DNA of 64,000 bases, from NCBI RefSeq assembly GCF_031143425.1, contig NC_090438.1:753575823-753639822 (forward strand). The letters run 5' to 3'. The translations under genes were made by a program, and so were the position numbers. The first letter of the stretch is position 1; every line of letters starts with the position of its first letter. Origin of the DNA: Pleurodeles waltl (Eukaryota > Chordata > Amphibia > Caudata > Salamandridae). The notes beneath the pieces were generated by a model that was not told the DNA's origin, searched no databases, and was given only the letters and a program-made list of their open reading frames with translations. Below, piece after piece: positions 1 through 9,762 of the stretch.

Positions 1-1480
1 AGGTTCTTTTAATACACATCTGATCATGATTATTTAAAAAACAAATTTGTCACGAGAAACAATAGTATGGAGGTTTCGCTTTGGAAGTTACTAGAAGCTC
101 TGATATTTAAGACAAAGCAATCCTCTTTTCTTTCCGTTTTAAAAATGCATTAAGTTTTTGCATAAGGATCAAACAACAGATACTATCAGTTCAAATAGAT
201 ACATTATAAAACATCTAAATAGATTTCAAATACCTCTCACAACAGACTTGACATAACTGACCTGACCCAAATGTAATAAAAAACTGAGATTTTGTATTCT
301 GAAAATTGTACAAATCTTTGAAGGGTGAAGCAACAAGCACGTTTCAAAGACTCATTCCAAAGAAAACTGTTTCCAAAATACAGGGTTCCTGTGATATTAC
401 AAAGTGGTCTCAGTGTACGTAAGATCCCATTTCGAATTTGGCAGAGTGAGAGCCCATTGTGAAAGGGAGGGGCTCATGCACCACCAAAACAATGGTCCCC
501 TCGCCTCATTTAGGGATAGAAGAATCACTAGTTGTTTGATGGCAGAGTCTAAGATGGCTCCATCATTGGAAAAGCATGACACCAGTGGCGGATCCAACAC
601 ACGGCTAGGGGTCAATGCGTTGGTACGCCCACCCTAAAGATGTCACATTTTTTCTGTGATTGCTAGGTATGGCACACCCAGGCAGAAAAAATTATCAACA
701 ACCCACAAGTGCAGAGACTACTTTTTCTGTGCCAGGTCCATGTATTCTTTTGAATTTCCGGACCATACACCTGCTTAGAAGCGTTGTTTCTGAAATACAT
801 CATATGAAGGCCGAGTAGCTTTCTATCACCAGTGCACAAATTAGGGGGGAAATGTCATTTTCGGGAGTCTTGTTGGGCTTTCAGGAAATGGGGGCAGGGG
901 AAGTGCAATTATGGTAATATCGGAGCACATGCATGCAATACATTCAAAAGCACACCAGAGGCTGTGGGCCATTAGCAGATGGGAAGCTTCAGACTGAACA
1001 CTGGCATTCCATCTCCCACTGTATTCAAAGACTGTAGACAAAATGTTCTCTGGCAAGCCTGTAAGGATTTTTTGATGATGCAGGCAGTCAGTGCTCTGTT
1101 GTAAGACAGGAGGCAGGCAGATTGGTGAGCAGCCCATCAATCTAGAAACTTAGCTACATGGTCTTTTAAGGTGATCAAATGTTCAGCAATGAATTATAAT
1201 AAACTTTCATTATCAAGGTCATTTTCTGGAAGTTTACGTTTTTCCAGAACTTATCCCACCAAGCATTAAATCAATAGTGCAGTTCTAGACCTTCCTTGTT
1301 GTGCTGAATGAATGAATACGTTACTTTTACAGCCCACAATCACTCAAACAAGGGCACCCTGGCGCCTGCTCAAACACTGTTCCTCAAAACGGAATCAACA
1401 AGTAAAGACAAGAGAGAAGAGGAGGCAGTACAGAAGGTACCAGAAGAAGGAAAAAGCTATCCAATTATATTAATGAGTAG
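1..1480. other. unrecognised non-coding stretch
   Basis: No gene, tandem repeat or transposon terminus was recognised here. The open frames are short and resemble no family I know. The DNA is AT-leaning and poor in CpG, like ordinary decayed intergenic vertebrate sequence. Confidence 0.5.
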
Positions 1481-1489
1481 CACAGGGCG

Positions 1490-1960
1490 TCTGGAGAAGA
1501 GAGCAGCCAAGTCTTCAGATTCTTCTTGAAATTGGATAAGCAATGAAACAAAGAGGTCCTGGAAGTTGGTTCCAGCCTGCTGATCCTAGGACCATAAATG
1601 ATTTGCCTCCTATGGATTTAAGCCTAAGAGAAGTAAGTCTTAGCAAATTGGCATTGGAAGATCTGAGAGTCCTCAGAGTACTGTAAATGCAAAAGCTGTC
1701 AGATCAATATTTAAGGTGTGTAGCATTAAAAGATCAAGAACTTTGAATAGGACCCTCATATGAATAGGTAGCCAGTGCAACTCTCTGAGTGCTTTGGATA
1801 CAGAACTAGATCTAGGGAGTTTAAGCACCAGTCTGGCAGCCAGACTTTCAAACATCTGGAGTCTATGAGGCAATTGCTTTGAACTCCCTGCATATGAGCT
1901 GTTGCAGCAATCCAACTTCGAAGTTATGAGAACAAAGGCCATTCAATGTTTTCCCTGTAG
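1490..1960 (-). pseudogene. CR1/L2-clade LINE fragment (C-terminal part of ORF2)
   Basis: The minus-strand frame at 1673-1942 (89 residues) looks like the end of the reverse-transcriptase ORF of CR1/L2-clade LINEs. It carries the block TSKLDCCNSSYAG, then HRLQMFESLAARLVL, then VSKALRELHWLPI, in the family order. Upstream ORF2 is absent, so this is a 5'-truncated remnant. The plus-strand text from about 1490 to 1670 resembles the reverse complement of the 3' part of such elements. Full-length ORF2 is around 900-1,000 residues, so under a tenth remains. Not functional; family assignment is from motif order only. Confidence 0.75.
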
Positions 1961-4900
1961 CTAGAGGGAGGAAGAAGTTTTAAAAATATATATTTATATA
2001 TCAATAATGTTAATCACATACCAGCTACAGAATGTACTTGTGGCCGAAAAAGACAGTGTATTTGCAAATGTGACACCCAATTTGTTTGCCACTTCTACTG
2101 TGAATGGAGGGAGCATAGAATCTGGCCACCACATAGTGGGAGAGAAAGAAATTGGTCTAGTAGTTACGTAGCTTGAACTTTACTGCATTTATTCGCCAAG
2201 ATGATTTCAGCCATTTGCCCATTCGATTCCAGTGAAAAATTCAAAGAAACATTGAAACATTGGATACACTTGTAGTGTGCTCTATAAAATTCCACATTAA
2301 TGGATCAACTGTTAAGTGATGTAGGGTAGAAAATTAGATTCAATAGGAATACAGTACAAGAAACCTTGAAAAAGGCCTGACATTTGTATGAATTCCTCTT
2401 TACGAGATAAAGAAGTGATGTGAACTACAAAAATGTAGACAATCTAATAGCACTACACTGATAGTCGAAAACAGTAGGAAATCATTTAGGGCAATTAGAG
2501 TAAACAAGCACTGGCAAAGCCAAATGGTGTCGTAATGCTAGAGTTATTGGCTTTGTCCATGTCAATGTCTTTTGACAATGTAGTAAAGCAGCATCATAGT
2601 ACTTTTTCCCCGACAGCCATGTTGAACAGCAGCCATGCTGCTATACAACATGGTTAAAAGACACTGATAAAGAAAATAGCTCTTCCATTGCCTATACCTT
2701 TATGCTTTGGCAATGCTTATTTCCACACCCCTGCTTACTACAGTAGAGCCCAAATCAATGAGGTTACACAGCCCTCCACCACCCAACATCTTGCTTTTCA
2801 TAACCGATACAAGACTGTTTATAACGCACTCTTCCTTCCACCTAGATAAGTGCCCACGTCAGTTAACAAAACTGAAAATAAAAAAGCATTGGAAAAGTCA
2901 ATAATTGTGAAGTTTGCCAAAGCTCATTTTATTTGTGAATGTTTTTTTGCATGAAGGCATTAAAACAAGCATTGTCAAGAAGCCAACACTTATTTTCCTT
3001 ATGCTAAAGTACACTTTCCTTATGTTAAGCACCCATTATTGTATAGATGTGCATATTTTGAAAGAGCAGAATACCGAACTCTCATTCAGGTAAGCCTTTG
3101 GGCTGACGCTGTGCCCTGTCTACTGAGAGCTGTGGTGCAGAGACCAATGGAGGAGGGCTCACTGAAAGTCCCTCAAAGTATGTATAATATATTTGTTTTA
3201 ATTAAAAGCTAGGGGCTAAGAGCATTTTGCATGATTCAAAACTAAACATGTGGAAACATAAGTGCTTTAAAAATACTGACATTCGTTCATGCAGATTTCC
3301 CTGTTTACTAAATCTGTAGCTTCATTAAAAGTACAACTGGAAAAAAACCTCATGCATTCTCTTTTGAAACTCGCTTGACTGTTTGCGCATGAAAAAGAAC
3401 AAAGATCATCCGAAACGCTGAGCTACAAACATTTTGCATGTGAAAATACAATGTGTGAGGAGGTTTGGTTTGCACGTGGCTCTGCACTTTTCGTTCTTCA
3501 GTCCGCAACAAAAATAATTAACAGCTGGGAGACATTCCAAGCTGATGCAGACACGACTCAAAAGTGTGGAGCCCAGAAGGAGGGAATCTATGAGCAGTCA
3601 CAAACAGATGATTTAACGCACCAGCATGTTACTTTCGATGAGTGTGGTTCATACTCTCGATAAGTGTGGTTCATAAGAAATCGAAGCATGGGCCGCGAGC
3701 CACATGAAAAAAATGCCAGCTGGCTTGCAAGCTTTTGTTCGCATTGTGTCTCGGTGCAGGAATGCAACACGATCAGCCGATTTGCAGGAGGAATCCTAAA
3801 AGGACTCTGGGCGGGGTTATAGGACTTAAGTGAACTCCGTGTAAAAACAAGAGGAACATGTGGAGGATACAGAGGCACATGGGCCAGCGAGAGTAACGGG
3901 TGTGGTTGGAGGTCAACAAGCACACGGGTAACAGCGACGCAGAGTGAGGGAGGCAAGCTCATGTACAAAAGTTAGGAGGGGAGACAAAATCACATTCGTA
4001 AGTGTGAGCGAAATAGGGAGGGGGCTTGTACCCATGGTGTTGGAGAAGCCGATATGGGAGACGAAGTGAAAACACCAGCATTAACATGGAGTGGTTGAAC
4101 ACAAAGAAAAAAGTAGCTCTACAAATTGTGAGCAGCGGATGGACACAAGTACAAGGTCCATGCTCCAGGAAAGGGCCAAACACGAGGAGGACATGACGTA
4201 GCCAAGCATTCACAAATCGGAACGAAGGAAATGGGAGCGACGCTGAAGCAAACCAATGATAAAGCTTTGGACTTGCTGTAAGCCCACTGTGTTTAAACAA
4301 AAGTCACAAAGAGAGACAGCGCACGCGTTGTCTAGCCGAGACCTAAAACCGAAACAGCCACACTATAGACTGCATAAATAAAGCTTTGCAGAGACGAACA
4401 ACACATGTCCCATTACTCTCTGTATGCTTTTTCGAGTGATTGCCTGTCACATAGCCACTGGATATTGGAACCAGACTGCTTATGTACTGGGCACATTTTT
4501 ATGTGTATGAGTTTGTTACAACATGCACCTTAGAAAATGTCAATGTTCCTTGCACACTTTTACACTTTCAGCACCAACTCCAAGCAGGCCATCCAGCCCA
4601 ATTGTAAAACAGCTTGGACGTTTGAGAACTGCACAGCTAATGTATGTGAAAAACCAACAAACCTCTGTAGTTGTAAGACAGGTTTACCTTCATTTAGTTC
4701 CATGTCCTGTCCCACACTTGCAGCACGACCTATGTCCATTGTGGGAGCCTTTCTCCATCATTTACCTACTCACTCTGACAGATATCGGAAATCTCAAGAT
4801 GTGCAGCTGGAGTTGAATGTGTGCTGGAGATCCTCCATTGTGTTTTTTTCCCACTGCCCCAGCACATCGTGGAATTTTTCACTTGGGAAAATTAAGGGAT

Positions 4901-5869
4901 CTATCCAACCTAAGAAATGTGGATTTGCCCTCTTGGCATTTATTTTAAAAATCGCCAAGTCACTAATTTGCTTTCTTATTTAGTCCATGTTTCCTTTAAT
5001 CGGCAATGCATGTTATATAACAACAAAAAAAGTTACCATGCAAATAAAGTGCTTATTTTAAAAGCACAGAATCAACCTGGAAACCACCCCAATAGCAGAG
5101 CTTTCTAAACATTTTAAAACACTTGACACCAGGGGTACCAGTAGCAAAATTACATCTGTTACTTTTCTTAGAACACAAAGTAGTAGATGGATACAGTTAT
5201 TCTGACTAACTGAGGGGCCATATTACTTGAAACTTACTACTATAGACTCGTTGGGTTTTCAGCAGATCCAGCTGAAGGACACTGCCAACTGCTCATCTCC
5301 AGCTTCTCATATCACAGACTTCTACCCTAGAAATGGTAAATGTTTCATGAGTATGTGTCATTCTGTCTGCCAGGCTTATAACAGCTGATGACATGCCTTC
5401 ATCCAAGAAACCTATGTTCGATTGGAATGACTATCCAGAAGTAAACAATGTTAAATGAAAACTGGGATGAACATATTGTAGCAATGTACACGGTTATTGT
5501 AGGAGAATAGGCACTTAGCAAACCACCAACAGGTTTTTGCTTGCTTGAAGCAACCAAATTCAGTCATGGAGAAAAAACGGTGAACCCCTTATTTGGAGGA
5601 TGCCCTGAAGATCTGGTGCTACTGTTTCACCCAGACAACAGCCTAAAGAGGAAGATTGATTTGACATGCTAGCACAGTAGTGCAGTAAATGCTTTCTTAT
5701 TGCTTGCTGAATGTGAGTGGGAGAACGCTAGCAGAAACTGATCACAGAGTTCCCCAGGGATCTAGCAACATATTTGCATGCAGCAGCCTTCAGTGTCACA
5801 TGCCCTTAACTACGTGCCTAGAAATAGAAGTAACGACCTGACAGCTCCAGCATATTTGACAAAACACAC
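1961..5869. other. unrecognised non-coding stretch
   Basis: No gene was recognised. Most is AT-rich with short frames only. The part around 3640-4400 keeps more CpG dinucleotides than its surroundings and ends near an AATAAA at about 4376 in a setting that resembles a retroviral-type LTR. No paired repeat, TG/CA termini or target duplication could be fixed, so it is left unnamed. Confidence 0.4.
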
Positions 5870-5872
5870 ATA
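5870..5872. repeat. target-site duplication ATA, left side of Harbinger copy 1
   Basis: ATA directly precedes the GGCCCTCATTA terminus. The same triplet follows the other terminus at 14235-14237. Three-base duplications are standard for PIF/Harbinger insertion. Confidence 0.8.
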
Positions 5873-5897
5873 GGCCCTCATTACAACCCTGGCGGTA
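5873..5897 (+). repeat. left terminal inverted repeat of Harbinger copy 1
   Basis: Starts GGCCCTCATTACAACCCTGG followed by CGGT, and pairs with the right end of the element. The same terminus occurs at 43133 and, diverged, at 55840. Confidence 0.9.
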
Positions 5898-6224
5898 AAT
5901 CCTGCTTTCCGCCGTGCAGAAGACCGCCAACATACCGCTGCGGCCTCGGAATACCGCTACAGGTATTACGACCCACAGCTCGGAATCCGCCACAATACAG
6001 ACCCCACACAAGTCGGCCACACCAAAGGTCAGTGATAAACTGGCAATGCCAAAACCGACACCGTCATGCCATCAGGAATACGCCCACACTATCACGACCC
6101 ACAAATCAATGCAGCGGTCTTTCACCTGCGTTATTCCATTGGTGGTACACACCGCTGCGCTCAAAATACATACACATTTACAAAACACAACCACATTGGA
6201 CAATTCGAAATAGAAACACCTGAT

Positions 6225-6246
6225 ACACACACACACACACACACAC
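6225..6246. repeat. (CA)n microsatellite
   Basis: A run of about eleven CA units inside the Harbinger 5' region. Copy 2 has GT-rich sequence at the equivalent place on the opposite strand, so this is part of a CA-rich leader of the element. Confidence 0.9.
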
Positions 6247-6461
6247 CACTCCCAAACACCCAATCCAATATAAAGCACACACCCACATCACCCACAAACC
6301 CTTACAACCCAAACTTAGAAAGAAGGCCAGAGAGAAAGACTACCTAAAACAACGCCAGCATCCACAGACACACATCATCCACGCACCTCAAACACCACAC
6401 ACCAACACATCCCCTCATACATCACAACAGACACCACCTCACACATCACCCACACCACATC

Positions 6462-7756
6462 ACGGCACCTCAAAGACACCCCAGGTTCTCTGAGGAGGAG
6501 CTCAGGGTCATGGTGGAGGAAATCGTCCGGGTAGAGCCACAGCTATTCGGGTCACAGGTGCAGCAGACATCCATTGCAAGGAAGGTGGAGCTATGGCGCA
6601 GAATTGTCGACAGGGTTAACGCAGTGGGACAGCATCCAAGAATACGGGATGACATCAGGAAGAGGTGGAACGACCTACGGGGGAAGGTGCGTTCCGTGGT
6701 ATCCAGACACCAGATTGCTGTACAGAGGATTGGCGGTGGACCCCCACAACTAACAACATGCGAGGAGCAAGTCTTGGCAATTATGTATCCTGAGGGCCTC
6801 GCAGAAGTACTGGACTCTGGTAAGTCAAATCTTTACTACCTAATCCCCGACACCCCACCTGCATGCCATCAGATCCCGCCACCCTTACCCTCACACCCAT
6901 CACCCCAACAACCCACAGATACCCCACTAACACAACCCACACATCCCAAAATCAAGCGCTGCATGCATGGACACCCATCACCAAAGCATGTCCAGTACAG
7001 AGACTCACTCATGCCTCAAAATCACCAAGCCAATAATGCAAGCACAGGAGTAGAGGGCCACACACCCTTTGCACAAGATGGAACACACAGATACAATAAC
7101 TATGCATTTACACCCCAACAGGACCCATACCCAACGTCACCGGACAGGAGGTGCCAGACATATCCAGTCCCCCCACAGAAGAGGCCCACAGTGATGACAG
7201 CAGCTCTGCACGCCTGGGTCAAGATGACCAGCCCGGCCCATCAGGGACCTCGGGACAGTCGGTTCCCCTGACACAGTCACAAACCACCACTGAACCTCCC
7301 CCCTCAGGAAACACCACCACAGCACCCACCCAGCGGGCCCATCCCTCTGTCCCCAGGACACGTTAATCAGCAGTGTGTCCACCACTACAGGGAACCCAGG
7401 CAACCCCACTAACACAGGACGATCAGGGACCTGGAGGCAGTGGCAGTGGGCACACGGTTCAGGGGACAGAGGCACAGGATAACAGGAAAGCTGGGAGGTC
7501 TGCTTTGCGACAGGGGGAGGACAAAGACCTCCTCAACACCAGAAGGGACACAGTGGCACACCAACGGGCCCCTGACACTAGCCTAGATGATGAACAGCCC
7601 TCCACCTCCGCCAGCGCTAGTGGACAGGAGGCACCGCCACAGGAACAACAGGACACCAGCACCCCACCCCCTGCAGATGGAGAACCACCCCGCAAACGGT
7701 CCCTGAGATCCAGGAACAAGACAAAGAACATTACAAAGACCCCCACCAGGAAATAA
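6462..7756 (+). pseudogene. Myb/SANT-like accessory protein 1 of Harbinger copy 1 (broken)
   Basis: Exon 1 (6462-6819) encodes a trihelix Myb/SANT-like domain: FSEEELRVMVEEI, then ELWRRIVDRVNAV, then IRKRWNDLRGKVR, with its spaced tryptophans. Such proteins bind transposon DNA and help bring transposase into the nucleus. A GTAAGT donor at 6820 and an AG acceptor ending at 7121 define a 302-nt intron that keeps the frame. Exon 2 (7122-7756) is Pro/Ser/Gln-rich and ends in a basic tail (KRSLRSRNKTKN) that could be a nuclear localisation signal.

Damage relative to copy 2: the start codon is ACG at 6462-6464, a CAA has become TAA at 7364-7366, and roughly 200 bp encoding a helical segment is missing before the tail. 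The assignment to the Myb_DNA-bind_5 type is from pattern only. Confidence 0.85.
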
Positions 7757-8224
7757 GAACCCCCTGAATGTCACCCTTCAGTCCCACTATGTCACCCTGT
7801 CCATCCTTAAACTGCCATTGCTTCACTTCCTATGCCCCTTTGGACAATGCACCTGTGAAACAAATAGACTGGACATACCTCCACCATCACACCAGCCCAT
7901 TTTACAACCCCCTCCATTTATTTGCACAGGAATAAACAAACTTCAATCACAAAATAATCTGGAGTCAGTTTGCGCTTTCACAAATGTGTAATTGAAATAT
8001 CTATGGAATATAGCAATGTCAATGTACTTGTTCACATACCAATGTGACACAGCTGTAGGCCAGGAGTAAACATAGCAGAGGGCCCAAAGTGGGATCCAGA
8101 TTTGTAAAATGGAAAGCCAAAGTGTCAAGTCAGTGTCCATACACTGAGTGAAAAAATAAAGACTTATGCTAGCTTCAACAATAGTATGAGATGTGGGAAG
8201 CAGTTACATCTTCTTACCTGTGTC
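7757..8224. terminator. convergent 3' region with polyadenylation signals on both strands
   Basis: This gap separates the 3' ends of Myb-like 1 (plus) and transposase (minus). AATAAA at 7931-7936 serves the plus strand. TTTATT at 7917-7922 reads AATAAA on the minus strand. The two signals lie within 20 bp, so transcripts from both genes would overlap at their 3' ends. A further plus-strand AATAAA lies near 8154. Confidence 0.6.
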
Positions 8225-9389
8225 TCACTGGAAATATTGCATGATGATGTTGTTTCGGTTGTCGATATTCTCTTCTTCTGCCTCCTCTTTTTCACTGTCC
8301 ACAGGCTCCACAGCTGCCACAAGACCAACATCTGGCCCATCCTCCTTCAGAAAAGGCACCTGGTGTCGCAAAGCCAGGTTGTGCAGCATACAGCAGGCCA
8401 CGATCATCTGGCACACCTTCTTCGGTGAGTAGTATAGGGAACCACCTGTCATATGGAGGCACCGGAATCTGGCCTTCAGGAGGCCGAAGGTGAGTTCGAT
8501 TTTCCTCCTAGCTCGCCTGTGTGCCTCATTGTAGCGTTCCTCTGCCCTTGTCCTGGGATTCCTCACTGGGGTCAGTAGCCATGACAGGCTGGGGTAACCA
8601 GAGTCCCCTGCAAATGTTGAGGGACAACTGTTAGACACACACTCACCCTTAGGGACAACCCCATACCCTGACATCTATGTCAACTGTATTGGGACCTTGG
8701 CCTAACCTAATAGCCACACACGGTGCCTCAGGAGTTGCCCCATCACATAAGGGATGCTGCTATTTCTCAAAATGTAAACGTCATGCACAGAGCCAGGATA
8801 CTTGGCATTGACATGGGAGATGTACTGGTCTGCCAAACACACCATCTGCACATTCATCGAATGGTAGCTCTTCCGGTTCCTGTACACCTGTTCATTCCTG
8901 CGGGGGGTAAAAATGCCACATGTGTACCATCAATGGCACCAATGATGTTGGGGATATGTCCTAGGGCATAAAAGTCACCTTTCACTGTGGGAAAATCATC
9001 CACTTGAGGGAAAACGATGTAGCTGTGTATGTGTTTCAGCAGGGCAGACAACACTCTGGACAACACGTTAGAGAACATTGGCTGGGACATCCCTGATGCC
9101 ATGGCCACTATTGTTTGAAAGGGCCCACTGGCCAGGAAATGGAGTACAGACAGGACCTGCACTAGAGGGGGGATCCCTGTGGGATGGCGGATAGCTGACA
9201 TCAGGTCAACTGGGCACACAGTTCCAGGATTGTTGCACGATCAAGTCTGTATGTGATTATGATATGTCTCTCTTCCACTGTTGATAGGTCCCCCAGGGGT
9301 CTGTACACCAGAGGATGCCGCCATCTTATCACCTGCCCCAGCAGACGTGCCCTATGGAGGAAAACAGCAAACAGAGAGTCATCCAACAA
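8225..9389 (-). pseudogene. Harbinger DDE transposase, copy 1 (frameshifted)
   Basis: A HARBI1-like nuclease that cuts and inserts the element. Reading down the minus strand: N-terminal part at 9389-9201 (WRHPLVYRPLGDLSTVEERH); core with the first Asp in GAIDGTHVAF (about 8950); second Asp in PGSVHDVYILRNSS (about 8770); an intron at 8608-8706 with GT/AG borders (99 nt) after VWLLG; then DSGYPSLSWLLTP and the Glu of KIELTFGLLKARFRCL. All three acidic residues are present. The tail is Glu/Asp-rich and stops at 8225.

Two lesions break the frame: 7 nt are missing near 9205 compared with copy 2, and the frame slips at a G-run near 8905. The true start is uncertain; an AG acceptor-like site precedes RARLLGQ, so an upstream exon is possible. 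Confidence 0.93.
8608..8706 (-). other. intron in transposase copy 1
   Basis: GT donor (minus strand, at 8706) follows the codons for VWLLG. The AG acceptor (at 8608) precedes the codons for DSGYP. Length is 99 nt, exactly that of the matching intron in copy 2 (50869-50967), which supports a real, conserved intron. Confidence 0.85.
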
Positions 9390-9762
9390 TGAGGTATCAC
9401 AATGCGTTATATGCAGAAACGTTATTAATCCACAATGTGCCGGTATCCGTCTGTTTTCCCGGCCTAGATAGGTGTGACGCAGTTTTTATCCATCCCATGT
9501 GGCTCCCTGAAATGGCGGCTGCCTGTAAGGTGGGACAAGGGGATATGAGGTAACTGCGCTGGCGTTATACACCGTCGTGGTGGGCGGTCGAAGACCGCAG
9601 CGCAATTCGGCATTGGTTAACATTAGGCCCTATAGGTCCCAGGAGCCAATAACGATGTATGCCGGCGGTGACCGTACGCACCCCAGCGAACATGACCGCC
9701 ATTTTCTGTCTGTTCACTCACTTGATACCTGACCTTCAACAGGAGAAGACCTACACTGCAAG
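9390..9762. promoter_or_regulatory. divergent intergenic region between transposase and Myb-like 2
   Basis: The 5' ends of the transposase (minus) and Myb-like 2 (plus) face away from each other across this short GC-rich gap. It is the likely two-way promoter of the element. The same divergent gap is present in copy 2 (49764-50164). No TATA box was evident. Confidence 0.45.
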
